Source: Mammaliicoccus lentus
Lineage (GTDB): Bacteria > Bacillota > Bacilli > Staphylococcales > Staphylococcaceae
NCBI RefSeq assembly: GCF_002902755.1
Contig: NZ_PPRS01000004.1
Span: 111,198 to 175,197, forward strand
Length of the DNA stretch: 64,000 nt
Direction: 5' to 3'
In this document: piece by piece, positions 1 through 8,211 of the stretch
How positions within the stretch are numbered: the stretch's first letter is position 1
How the letters are laid out: each line of letters begins with the position of its first letter
Made by a program: the position numbers and the translations under genes
The notes under the pieces: generated by a model
What the model was told of the DNA's origin: nothing
The model's database searches: none
The model's input: the letters and a program-made list of their open reading frames with translations, nothing else

Positions 1-333
1 GCAGTTTGTATAGGAATATCAGGTATTGTTACCACTACGGTTGGAGCAGTAACTTTAGTTGCGTTATCAGTACTATTCTTGTATTTAACTGGCGCAATAT
101 ATTGGGCGATTGTACAGGATGTTGTAGATAGTAATAATGTAGGTTCAGTTGGTGGTTTCATGCATTTATTAGCTAACACAGCAGGTATTATTGGTCCTAC
201 TGTAACAGGTTATATTATTCAAACTACTGGAACTTATACAGCGGCATTTTTATTGGCAGGTGGGTTAGCAGTAGTAGCCTCAATTGCAGTTATTTTCTTT
301 GTGAAACCAATAGCAAAGCCAGAAGAAGCATAA
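1..333 (+). CDS. MFS transporter, anion:cation symporter type (3' end only)
   Basis: The reading frame is open from base 1, so this is the C-terminal ~110 residues of a larger protein cut by the window edge. It shows three hydrophobic segments and a Gly/Asn/Pro-rich motif (GSVGGFMHLLANTAGIIGP) typical of the last helices of anion:cation symporter MFS carriers such as the hexuronate carrier ExuT or glucarate carrier GudP. It ends 26 bp before the tagaturonate epimerase, so it probably imports a hexuronate or aldonate for the enzymes downstream. Substrate is inferred from the neighbours; the family assignment is from motif recognition. Confidence 0.75.
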   Translation, partial: AVCIGISGIVTTTVGAVTLVALSVLFLYLTGAIYWAIVQDVVDSNNVGSVGGFMHLLANTAGIIGPTVTGYIIQTTGTYTAAFLLAGGLAVVASIAVIFFVKPIAKPEEA

Positions 334-359
334 GCATATTTTAAAAAGGGGAATATTTA

Positions 360-1859
360 ATGGATAATTTATTAGAAATAATTGAACCATTGAAAAATAA
401 AAAAATACCAATTTCAAATGAAATAAAGATATACAAAAGTTCTTTGCACAACTATGAAGAAACAAATTTCATTATGGTTAAATATGATGGAATTAAATAT
501 ATAATAGCTGTCGGAGAAGGCTCTCTATTTAATGATTTAACAGGTGAATTAATTAGAAATGACGCAAAATTATGTGACTTAAGTCATGAGAACAGATTAG
601 TTTTAAATGATTATTTTGAGTTTACGAAACCTCAAGCTTTTGGTAGAAAACAAACAACGATAGGTCTGGGAGATAGATTAGGGGTAGCAACCCCAGGCCA
701 CGTCTTGGCAATGAATAAAACTGATGCAAAACCTATTTTTGCTCAACAAAGTATTAGAGAATTAGATTTAACAAACCGGTCAATGGAAGATGTTATAGAT
801 AAAGCAGCATTCGGAGCTATTCAAGAAGGATATGATGGCGGTTATGGAGCAGATGGAGATCATTTAAAGAAAGAAAAGGATATTGAACATGAATTAAAAT
901 TAGGAATTTCTATGCTTACTTTGGATTGTTCGGATTATATAAGAAAAGATATAAACTTAGATGATGAATCCGATATTGAAAGTGCATATAATCGATTAGA
1001 TGACGAGACTAGAAAATACTATGAAAATAAATATCTAGACAAAACTTTCAAAGTTAATAATGAGTCACTTGATTTTACTAAACCAGACCTTATGAAAGTT
1101 GTTGTAGTTTATACTAAAGCACTAGAATATATGGTTCATGTTTATAAAACTTATATTAAAACTTTAGACAGAGATATCGATTTCGAAATCTCTATAGATG
1201 AAACGAAGACAATTACATCTCCATTTGATCATTTCTTTGTCGCACAAGAATTATATGACCAAGGTGTTGAGGTAACAAGTTTAGCTCCGAGATTTTGTGG
1301 AGAATTTCAAAAAGGTATTGATTATATAGGTGACATAAAACAATTTGAAAAAGATTTAAAAATTCATGCACTAATTGCTAATCACTTTCAATATAAATTA
1401 AGTATACATTCTGGTAGTGACAAATTTTCAGTATTTCCTTTAATAAATGAAAAAACTAAGGAGCTATTTCACCTTAAAACTGCAGGAACTAATTGGTTAG
1501 AAGCTATAAGATTAATATCAATATATAAACCAGAATTATATAAAGAACTACATGAATATTCTTTTGATTATTTCCCTGAAACTCAAAAGTATTATCACAT
1601 TACCCCTGATATTGATAATATTACACCGATAAAAGATTTAGAAGAAGCAGAATATCGAACATACTTAGAAGATGATAATGCTCGACAAGTTTTACATGTT
1701 TCTTATGGATTATTATTAACTGCTAAAAATGAAAAACATGAATATTTATTCAAAAAAGATATATATAATGTTTTAGAAAAATATGAAGACGAATATTATC
1801 AATTATTAAATAAACATATCGGTCATCATCTAGAATTATTAAATATAATTTCTAAATAA
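360..1859 (+). CDS. uxaE: Tagaturonate/fructuronate epimerase UxaE
   Basis: A 499-residue cytoplasmic protein of the UxaE family, which interconverts D-tagaturonate and D-fructuronate by C4 epimerisation. The family signature is visible around residues 278-325: an S-I-D-E-T stretch, then HFFVAQEL, then SLAPRFCGEFQKGIDYIGD. The ATG follows an AAGGGG ribosome site with good spacing. It sits in one unit between a uronate-type MFS gene and a zinc dehydrogenase, which fits a galacturonate or L-galactonate route in which tagaturonate is moved into the fructuronate branch. The rest of the pathway (mannonate steps, KDG kinase/aldolase) is not in this window and may lie upstream. Length matches what I recall for the family. 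Confidence 0.85.
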   Translation: MDNLLEIIEPLKNKKIPISNEIKIYKSSLHNYEETNFIMVKYDGIKYIIAVGEGSLFNDLTGELIRNDAKLCDLSHENRLVLNDYFEFTKPQAFGRKQTTIGLGDRLGVATPGHVLAMNKTDAKPIFAQQSIRELDLTNRSMEDVIDKAAFGAIQEGYDGGYGADGDHLKKEKDIEHELKLGISMLTLDCSDYIRKDINLDDESDIESAYNRLDDETRKYYENKYLDKTFKVNNESLDFTKPDLMKVVVVYTKALEYMVHVYKTYIKTLDRDIDFEISIDETKTITSPFDHFFVAQELYDQGVEVTSLAPRFCGEFQKGIDYIGDIKQFEKDLKIHALIANHFQYKLSIHSGSDKFSVFPLINEKTKELFHLKTAGTNWLEAIRLISIYKPELYKELHEYSFDYFPETQKYYHITPDIDNITPIKDLEEAEYRTYLEDDNARQVLHVSYGLLLTAKNEKHEYLFKKDIYNVLEKYEDEYYQLLNKHIGHHLELLNIISK

Positions 1860-1880
1860 TAGAGAAAGAAAGTGAATATT

Positions 1881-2885
1881 ATGAAGTCAATAATTTGTGA
1901 AGAACCAGGGAAAATGGTTATTAAAAATGAACAATTAAATGAAGACATTCCCGATGATCATGTTCTGATTAAAATAAAATATATAGGAATATGTGGTACT
2001 GATATTCATGCATACGGAGGGAATCAGCCATTCTTCGAATACCCTAGAATTTTAGGACATGAATTATCAGGAGAAGTGGAAAAAATAGGCGAATTAGTGA
2101 AAGATTTTCAACATGGAGATAAAGTCACAATTATTCCCTATGTATCTTGTGGATATTGTCTGTCATGTGTAAATGACAAACCTAATTGTTGTGAAAACAT
2201 CGAAGTAATAGGGGTCCATAGAGATGGGGGGATGACTGGATATTTAGCTGTACCTCAGCAAAATGTTATAAAAATAAATGATTTACCTTTGAAAATGGGG
2301 GCTATGATTGAGCCATTGAGCATTGGTGCACATGGTGTCAGAAGAGCGAATATTCAGCAAGAAGAAACTGTATTAGTAGTTGGTGCTGGACCAATAGGTT
2401 TAGGTGTTGCAAGGTTTTCTAAGCTACAAGGCGCAAAAGTAATAGTTGTGGATTTGAGTGAAGAAAGGTTGGAATTTTGTCAGGAATGGTCTGAATGTGA
2501 TGAAGTCATAAAATCAAATGAAAATATCATAGAGGATATTAAGACAATAAATGACGATGAATTACCAACAGTCGTATTTGATGCAACTGGTAACAAAAAT
2601 TCAATGGAACAAGCATTCAATTATGTAAACCATGGCGGTAGAATTGTATATGCAGGATTAGTTAAAGATAATATACAATTTGTAGATCCTGATTTCCATG
2701 CAAAAGAGATTACTTTAATGGCTAGTAGAAACGCTACTTTGGCAGATTTTGATTTTGTTATAAATCAAATAAGAGATGGAAAAATACAGGAAAGTTATTT
2801 CACAAAAGAACTAGGATTTGAAAATACTCTAGACTTCTTTGAACAAGGTGTTTTTAAAACAAACAAGACTGTTATAGAAATATAA
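1881..2885 (+). CDS. Zinc-binding dehydrogenase, L-galactonate/L-gulonate 5-dehydrogenase-like
   Basis: A 334-residue medium-chain dehydrogenase. Visible features: catalytic zinc Cys in CGTDIH (about residue 38), GHE, the structural-zinc Cys cluster CGYCLSCVNDKPNCC (about 89-103), and the NAD-binding motif GAGPIGLG. The pattern resembles LgoD/RspB-type enzymes that oxidise L-galactonate or L-gulonate at C5 to tagaturonate or fructuronate. Being directly downstream of uxaE supports that role: its product would be a UxaE substrate. An upstream GTG at 1872 is also in frame, but the purine-rich ribosome site (AGAAAGAAAG) overlaps it, so ATG 1881 is preferred. Exact substrate is inference. Confidence 0.75.
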   Translation: MKSIICEEPGKMVIKNEQLNEDIPDDHVLIKIKYIGICGTDIHAYGGNQPFFEYPRILGHELSGEVEKIGELVKDFQHGDKVTIIPYVSCGYCLSCVNDKPNCCENIEVIGVHRDGGMTGYLAVPQQNVIKINDLPLKMGAMIEPLSIGAHGVRRANIQQEETVLVVGAGPIGLGVARFSKLQGAKVIVVDLSEERLEFCQEWSECDEVIKSNENIIEDIKTINDDELPTVVFDATGNKNSMEQAFNYVNHGGRIVYAGLVKDNIQFVDPDFHAKEITLMASRNATLADFDFVINQIRDGKIQESYFTKELGFENTLDFFEQGVFKTNKTVIEI

Positions 2886-2937
2886 AGTTGCTAGAAAGGT
2901 CACTACTTAATAAGTGAATATCAAACGATTTTAAATA

Positions 2938-2978
2938 GAAAACCTCACCTGTTGAAAAATCAATAGAGTGAGGTTTTG
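2938..2978. terminator. Bidirectional hairpin between convergent genes
   Basis: AAAACCTCAC and GTGAGGTTTT form a 10-bp inverted repeat around a ~19-nt loop, between the stop of the zinc dehydrogenase and the convergent malate/lactate-type dehydrogenase. A's and T's flank the stem, so it can act on both strands. Confidence 0.8.
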
Positions 2979-3020
2979 AATATGAATAGGCGGTTTATAT
3001 TTTAGATATTCTTAGCTTTA

Positions 3021-4037
3021 TTAAATATTTATTTCATTTTTAATAAATTCATAAACATTTTCAGAAAGTTGAATCCCATGTATTTTATTATTTTTTTCAT
3101 TTATTTTTTCAATATCGCCTGGGACTAAAACTTCTTTAATACCATTAGATGGTTTTACTTGTTTTATTTCTTGAGTCATTTGTATCAATCTATTTGTAAA
3201 ATCATCTATAGATACAAATTTTGAAGGGTCAATTAATATAAAGAAATGACCTAATTCTCTGTTTTTATTATAATCTCCATACATTTTTGTTATGTGTGGA
3301 CCAAATGCAGATCCACTTAATAAAGAAGAAAAGATTTCGACAACCATAGCTAAACCGTAACCTTTAGGTCCACCAAATGGAGTTAAATATGCTACTTTAT
3401 CAGGGTCATTTGTTGTATTTCCTTCAGAATCTACACCCCAACCATCCGGAATAGTTTTATTGTTATTCTGTGAGTTTAAAATTTTACCTAGAGCGACAGT
3501 ACTAGTTGCGAAATCTAAAATGACATTATCATCTTTAGACATAGGAAAACCAAATGCTATAGGATTTGTACCAAAATAAGGCTCTTTTCCACCAAATGGT
3601 ATTACACTACTATCAGTATGAGTCATAGCAATACCAATAAGTTTCTTGTTTGCAATTTTATCGACAAAATAAGATAAAGCACCACAGTGACTGCTGTTTT
3701 TAACAGCTACTGCAGAAATACCATTGTCTAAGCATAATTCGACACCTTTTTCTACTGCTTGATTAGATATATAATGACCAAATCCATTATCCCCGTCCAT
3801 AATTCCAGTAGACTTTGATGTAGTTTCAAATTGGACTTTTGGATTAGTGTTTATCCCTCCAGATGAAATTCTTTTAATATAATGTTCTAACCTAAGTACA
3901 CCATGAGAATCTACTCCTCTTAAATTTGCATGTACTAAAACATCAGCAATAACTTTAGCATGTTCTTCTGGAACATCGTACTTTTGGAAAACTTTCATAG
4001 TATAATCAAATAAATCTTGATAATTGACTGTATACAA
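3021..4037 (-). CDS. Malate/L-lactate/ureidoglycolate-type dehydrogenase (Ldh2 family)
   Basis: A 338-residue member of the NAD(P)-dependent Ldh2/AllD/YiaK family, which reduces or oxidises 2-keto/2-hydroxy acids and is unrelated in fold to classical LDH. Recognisable are the N-terminal region with HANLRGVDSHGVLRLEHY, the active-site region KNSSHCGAL (His about 117), FGTNPIAFGFP, and the C-terminal FGGPKGYGLA. The start is a TTG with AAGGGG about 8 nt upstream. It is transcribed away from the arabinose genes and towards the uronate pair; a perfect cre site lies about 85 bp upstream, so catabolite control is likely. AllD, YiaK or sulfolactate/malate dehydrogenases are all possible; substrate cannot be read from sequence. 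Confidence 0.8.
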   Translation of the reverse strand: MYTVNYQDLFDYTMKVFQKYDVPEEHAKVIADVLVHANLRGVDSHGVLRLEHYIKRISSGGINTNPKVQFETTSKSTGIMDGDNGFGHYISNQAVEKGVELCLDNGISAVAVKNSSHCGALSYFVDKIANKKLIGIAMTHTDSSVIPFGGKEPYFGTNPIAFGFPMSKDDNVILDFATSTVALGKILNSQNNNKTIPDGWGVDSEGNTTNDPDKVAYLTPFGGPKGYGLAMVVEIFSSLLSGSAFGPHITKMYGDYNKNRELGHFFILIDPSKFVSIDDFTNRLIQMTQEIKQVKPSNGIKEVLVPGDIEKINEKNNKIHGIQLSENVYEFIKNEINI

Positions 4038-4068
4038 ATGCTCATCCCCTTAAATTTACAGTTTATAT

Positions 4069-4097
4069 CATAATATGGAACATTATATTATATTATG
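4069..4097. promoter_or_regulatory. Inverted repeat upstream of Ldh2-type gene
   Basis: CATAATAT at 4069-4076 and ATATTATG at 4090-4097 form an inverted repeat centred about 45 bp upstream of the TTG start of the minus-strand dehydrogenase. It is AT-only, so chance is possible, but the position fits an operator overlapping the promoter. Confidence 0.35.
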
Positions 4098-4121
4098 GTA
4101 TATTTAAATGTTAAAAGTTAT

Positions 4122-4135
4122 TGTAAGCGTTGTCA
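4122..4135. promoter_or_regulatory. cre site (CcpA operator)
   Basis: TGTAAGCGTTGTCA fits the cre consensus TGWAARCGYTWNCW at all but one loosely conserved position. It lies ~85 bp upstream of the Ldh2-type gene. CcpA would be expected to repress when preferred sugars are present. Confidence 0.7.
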
Positions 4136-4220
4136 ATAGAAGGGTATGTTTTTATTTTGGTATATAACACACAAAGTATAATGATTTATTAAATACTATT
4201 ATGTAAAAGGAATAGAATAT

Positions 4221-4270
4221 AAATAAACCTTCTATAAGAAGATTAAATCAACTAATTAGAAGGTTTATTT
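4221..4270. terminator. Hairpin terminator
   Basis: AAATAAACCTTCT (4221-4233) pairs perfectly with AGAAGGTTTATTT (4258-4270). It lies just past the stop of the 60-residue membrane protein read on the minus strand. Confidence 0.7.
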
Positions 4271-4302
4271 TGTGAAAAAGTTGTTTTAGAAGTTTTTTCA
4301 AT

Positions 4303-4485
4303 CTATTTTTTATAATTTTTCAAGTAATATGCGCCTGCTAGGAGACCTACTGGTATACCTAAAAGTGGTGTGAAAATTGCGCTTAATACGAGTACACATA
4401 CTATTAGCACTGCAGCATTGTACCAGTTAAGCTCAAGGTCTAGTAAATCATTGAAACTTTTCTTTAAAACATCTTTAATTTTCAT
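4303..4485 (-). CDS. Small membrane protein, unknown function
   Basis: A 60-residue protein with one or two hydrophobic segments (about residues 22-54) containing a Pro/Gly-rich turn, a charged N-terminus and a Lys-rich C-terminus. A clear AGGAGTGA ribosome site sits ahead of the ATG and a strong hairpin follows the stop, so it looks like a real monocistronic gene rather than chance. I do not recognise the family. It lies between the Ldh2-type gene and araR with no obvious functional link. Confidence 0.65.
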   Translation of the reverse strand: MKIKDVLKKSFNDLLDLELNWYNAAVLIVCVLVLSAIFTPLLGIPVGLLAGAYYLKNYKK

Positions 4486-4671
4486 GAAATCACTCCTATA
4501 AAACTCAATGTTTTAATATTTATAATCTATGTATATAATAACATAAAATGTAAAAGTTAAAGAGTAATTGTATATTTAAAATGTGTATAATAGCTATTTA
4601 TAATTATAATATTTGTTATGTTATAATTTATATAATTGAAATAACTTAGTTACAAGGAATGGAGATAGTTT

Positions 4672-5760
4672 ATGGCTGAACCTAAATATAAATTAATTGC
4701 TTTCCAATTAAAAGATAAAATTATAAATAATGAATATGAGTATGGTAAAACGATCCCTTCTGAGAAAAAGCTTCAAGAACAATACAATGTTAGTCGCTAT
4801 ACAATAAGACAAGCTATAGATTTATTAGTACAAGATGGTTATATCATAAAGAAAAAAGGTCTAGGCTCAATTGTTAGTGATAACTATTTGAAAAAAACAA
4901 ATCATGATACTTCTACCAAAAAAATCGGTGTAATCGTTACATATCTTTCTGATTATATTTTCCCAAGTATAATTAGAGGAATCGAAAAAATATTAGGTGC
5001 TAATGGTTATTCTCTTATATTAGCGAGTACGAATAATACACATGCTGGTGAGCGACGTTGTCTTGAGATGATGATAGAACAAGGTGTTCAAGGTTTGATT
5101 GTTGAACCGACGAAGAGTAATGTGTTTAACCCTAATTTATCTTTTTATTCGTTATTAAAAAGTAAAGAAATACCTGTGCTAATGATTAATGCTTGCTATG
5201 AAGAGTTAAACATTCCTTATATAAGTATTGATGACACAAAATCTGGATTTCTTGCGACTTCTTATTTATTAGATGAAGGTCATGATGACATTGTTCTAAT
5301 AACTAAAATAGATGATATGCAAGGTAAGTTTCGTATGAAAGGGTATATAGAAGCTTTTGAGGATAAAGGTGCGATATTTAAAGGTGAAAATATCTTTACT
5401 TATACAACTGAGACAAAAGATAAAGTTCTAGATTTAATCATAAAAGAGTTATTAAATCATGAAATCAATCCGAGTGCCTTTGTTTGTTATAACGATGATA
5501 TTGCTTATTCATTTATAAAGCGTTTAAAAGAAAATGGAAAATGTGTACCTGATGATTACTCCGTAGTTGGGGAAGACAACTCTATTTTAAGTCAACTCGA
5601 AGATATATCACTTACAACTACTTCTCACCCTCAAGAAAACCTTGGAGTAGAAGCAGCACGATGGATGATAAAGGCTATAAATTCTGGTCAAATTGGAGAA
5701 ACGACTATTATGGATACAGAAATTATAATAAGAAATAGTGTTAAAAAGAGAAATGCTTAA
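4672..5760 (+). CDS. araR: Arabinose operon repressor AraR (GntR-LacI chimera)
   Basis: A 362-residue repressor with an N-terminal GntR-type winged helix (residues 1-70; motif SEKKLQEQYNVSRYTIRQAIDLL is partly visible) fused to a LacI/GalR periplasmic-binding-like sensor (from ~75; IGVIVTYLSDYIFPSIIRGIE through the ENLGVEAARWM end). This fusion is diagnostic of AraR, which binds L-arabinose and releases operators in front of ara genes. It is read in the same direction as, and just upstream of, araB, separated by its own hairpin terminator. The ATG has a GGAATGGAG ribosome site. Likely autoregulated, as in Bacillus. Confidence 0.93.
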   Translation: MAEPKYKLIAFQLKDKIINNEYEYGKTIPSEKKLQEQYNVSRYTIRQAIDLLVQDGYIIKKKGLGSIVSDNYLKKTNHDTSTKKIGVIVTYLSDYIFPSIIRGIEKILGANGYSLILASTNNTHAGERRCLEMMIEQGVQGLIVEPTKSNVFNPNLSFYSLLKSKEIPVLMINACYEELNIPYISIDDTKSGFLATSYLLDEGHDDIVLITKIDDMQGKFRMKGYIEAFEDKGAIFKGENIFTYTTETKDKVLDLIIKELLNHEINPSAFVCYNDDIAYSFIKRLKENGKCVPDDYSVVGEDNSILSQLEDISLTTTSHPQENLGVEAARWMIKAINSGQIGETTIMDTEIIIRNSVKKRNA

Positions 5761-5783
5761 GTTTTGTACTTAAGTATTTTTTT
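5756..5783 (+). terminator. araR terminator
   Basis: CTTAAG-TTTTGTA-CTTAAG hairpin overlapping the araR stop codon, followed by a run of eight T's. It would isolate araR transcription from the araBDAE promoter just downstream. Confidence 0.7.
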
Positions 5784-5792
5784 TGCGTTTAT

Positions 5793-5850
5793 TACATATA
5801 TGGACAAATAAAAATTATATTTGACATGTACGGTCAAGTGATGGTATATT
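5793..5850 (+). promoter_or_regulatory. araB promoter with two AraR-like operators
   Basis: A -35 TTGACA (5821-5826) and a -10 TATATT about 18 nt on form a strong sigma-A promoter. TTGACATGTACGGTCAA (5821-5837) is an interrupted palindrome over the -35 and resembles the Bacillus AraR box ATTTGTACGTACAAAT. A second, weaker box on the opposite strand (ATTTGTCCATATATGTA, 5793-5809) lies one to two helical turns upstream, the arrangement used for cooperative AraR binding. Confidence 0.65.
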
Positions 5851-5856
5851 TCTTTT

Positions 5857-5870
5857 TGAAAACGATTGCA
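5857..5870 (+). promoter_or_regulatory. cre site (CcpA operator) in araB leader
   Basis: TGAAAACGATTGCA matches the cre consensus closely. It lies just downstream of the predicted transcription start and immediately before the araB ribosome site, a roadblock position for CcpA. Confidence 0.75.
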
Positions 5871-5886
5871 AGAGGGAGGCGGTATT

Positions 5887-7488
5887 TTGAATCAAGGTAA
5901 AATTCATTCAGAAATATCGAACGGTGAGATATCTATCGGTATCGAATTGGGTTCAACTAGGATTAAGACAGTGGCCATCGATACTAACTTTGAAACGATA
6001 GGATCTGGATATTTTGAATGGGAAAATGAATTCAAAGATGGGTATTGGACTTATTCAATTAATGATGTCTGGATAGGTTTACAAAAAAGTTATAAATCAA
6101 TGACAGATGACATTGAATCAAAATATAATGTGACGATTAAAAAAGTGAAATCTCTAGGGATAAGCGGAATGATGCATGGATATTTAGCATTTGATAAAAA
6201 CGATGACTTGCTTGTGCCGTTTAGAACTTGGAGAAATTCATATACTGAAGAAGCAGCAAATAAATTAAGAGATTATTTTCAGTTTAATATACCTGAACGT
6301 TGGAGTATAGCGCATTTATACCAAGCTATTTTAAATGAGGAACAACACGTCAAAGACATTCAATTTATAACAACTTTAGCTGGATACATTCACTGGTATT
6401 TAACAGAACAGAAAGTATTAGGTGTAGGCGATGCTTCAGGTATGTTTCCAATTGATCAAAATACTAAAAAATATGACCAAGAAAAATTGAATCAGTTTGA
6501 TGAACTTATCAAAGATAAACAATTTGAATGGGATATTGAATCAGTCTTACCAAAAGTTCTAACAGCAGGTACAAATGCAGGTTGTTTAACAGAACAAGGC
6601 GCTAAGTTATTAGACCCTACAAATAATTTAGAACCAGGTGTGCCACTTTGCCCTCCTGAAGGTGACGCAGGTACTGGTATGGTCGCTACTAATAGTGTTG
6701 AAAAGAAAAAAGGCAATATATCGGCTGGTACGAGTGCATTTGCAATGCTTGTATTAGACCAACCTTTAAGCAAAGTACATCCAGAAATAGATATTGTGAC
6801 AACACCATCTGGGGATTTAGTCGCAATGGTTCATACAAACAATTGTACTTCAGACATTAATGCTTGGGTGAATTTGTTTGAAGAGACTTTTGAAGTAATG
6901 GGTGTGGAAGTCGATAAAAACCAACTTTATGAACGACTATTTAATCATACGCAACATGCAGATGAGCAAAATGGGAACTTATTATCTTATGGATATATAT
7001 CAGGTGAAAACATTACAAAAATAAACAAAGGCATACCTATTTTCTTGAGACCAACAGATAGCCAATTCAATTTAGCAAACTTTATGAAGACGCATATTAT
7101 GTCAGCGTTTAGCACATTGAAAATCGGCGTAGATATTCTTAAAGAAGAAGAGAAAGTACTTATCGATTCATTTGTTGTTCATGGAGGCATTTTTAAGACA
7201 GAAGAAATTGCACAACGTATATTAGGCGCAGCTTTAAATAGTTCAGTTGAAGTGTTAAAGACGGCTAATGACGGTGGCGCATGGGGGATGGCTATACTTG
7301 CAAGATATATGGTCAACAACGATAGCCTATTACCATTAAATCAATATTTAGAAGAGAACATATTCGGACAACAAGAAGGTAGTGTTATTCAACCATCTGA
7401 AAAAGATGTAGAAGAATATGAACAATTTATAACTGAATATAAAAAAGGTTTAGAAATAGAAAGAAAAGCATCTCAATTTATTCGTTAG
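5887..7488 (+). CDS. araB: L-ribulokinase
   Basis: A 533-residue FGGY-family kinase that phosphorylates L-ribulose to L-ribulose-5-phosphate. The N-terminal ATP-binding ELGSTRIKT, GISGMMHG, the central GDAGTGM and NISAGTSAF, and the C-terminal GGAWGMAILA are the usual FGGY landmarks. The longest reading frame begins at a TTG at 5866, but the GGGAGG ribosome site (5874-5879) lies inside it, so the true start is the TTG at 5887, with 7-nt spacing. It heads araB-araD-araA-araE and is controlled by the AraR boxes and the cre site just upstream. Confidence 0.92.
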   Translation: MNQGKIHSEISNGEISIGIELGSTRIKTVAIDTNFETIGSGYFEWENEFKDGYWTYSINDVWIGLQKSYKSMTDDIESKYNVTIKKVKSLGISGMMHGYLAFDKNDDLLVPFRTWRNSYTEEAANKLRDYFQFNIPERWSIAHLYQAILNEEQHVKDIQFITTLAGYIHWYLTEQKVLGVGDASGMFPIDQNTKKYDQEKLNQFDELIKDKQFEWDIESVLPKVLTAGTNAGCLTEQGAKLLDPTNNLEPGVPLCPPEGDAGTGMVATNSVEKKKGNISAGTSAFAMLVLDQPLSKVHPEIDIVTTPSGDLVAMVHTNNCTSDINAWVNLFEETFEVMGVEVDKNQLYERLFNHTQHADEQNGNLLSYGYISGENITKINKGIPIFLRPTDSQFNLANFMKTHIMSAFSTLKIGVDILKEEEKVLIDSFVVHGGIFKTEEIAQRILGAALNSSVEVLKTANDGGAWGMAILARYMVNNDSLLPLNQYLEENIFGQQEGSVIQPSEKDVEEYEQFITEYKKGLEIERKASQFIR

Positions 7489-7498
7489 GAGTGTAAAC

Positions 7499-8191
7499 AT
7501 GTTAGAAAAATTAAAAAAAGAAGTGTTTGAAGCAAACCTCGAATTACCAAGAAGAGAACTCATTAAATATACATGGGGTAATGTCAGTGCAATCGACAGA
7601 GAAAGTAATTTATTCGTCATTAAACCAAGTGGCGTCGATTACGATGTAATAACTGCAGATGACATGGTCGTTTGTAATTTAGATGGCGAAGTAATCGAAG
7701 GTGAATTAAATCCCTCTTCAGACATGCCTACACACGCGGTGTTATATAAATCATTCAAAGATATTGGCAGCATAGTTCATACACATTCTACTTGGGCAAC
7801 GATTTGGTCACAAGCCGGATTAGATGTACCTGTTTATGGAACGACACATGCTGATACATTCTTTGGACCAGTTCCATGTGCAAGGCATTTAACAGAAGAA
7901 GAGATTAATAAAAATTATGAACATGAAACAGGAAACGTCATTGTTGAAACTTTTGAAGAAAGAAATATAAATCCAAATGAAGTTCCAGGAGTACTCTTAC
8001 ATGGTCACGCACCATTTGTTTGGGCAGAAAATGCAGAGAAAGCTGTAATGAATGCGGTAGTACTAGAAGAAGTATGTAAGATGAATTTATTTACACTTCA
8101 ATTAAATCAAGAAAGCGAACACTTACCAAATAGAATCTTGAATAAACATTATGAAAGAAAACATGGAGAAAATTCATATTACGGACAATAA
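7499..8191 (+). CDS. araD: L-ribulose-5-phosphate 4-epimerase
   Basis: A 230-residue class II aldolase/epimerase that converts L-ribulose-5-phosphate to D-xylulose-5-phosphate. Landmarks: WGNVSA, KPSGV, SSDMPTHAVLYKSF, the zinc ligands in HTHSTWATIWSQAG and the downstream HGHAPF. It starts 10 bp after araB with a GGAGTG ribosome site and is in the same transcript. Length is normal for the family. Confidence 0.95.
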   Translation: MLEKLKKEVFEANLELPRRELIKYTWGNVSAIDRESNLFVIKPSGVDYDVITADDMVVCNLDGEVIEGELNPSSDMPTHAVLYKSFKDIGSIVHTHSTWATIWSQAGLDVPVYGTTHADTFFGPVPCARHLTEEEINKNYEHETGNVIVETFEERNINPNEVPGVLLHGHAPFVWAENAEKAVMNAVVLEEVCKMNLFTLQLNQESEHLPNRILNKHYERKHGENSYYGQ

Positions 8192-8211
8192 TCTAAAGGA
8201 GGAAAATAAAA

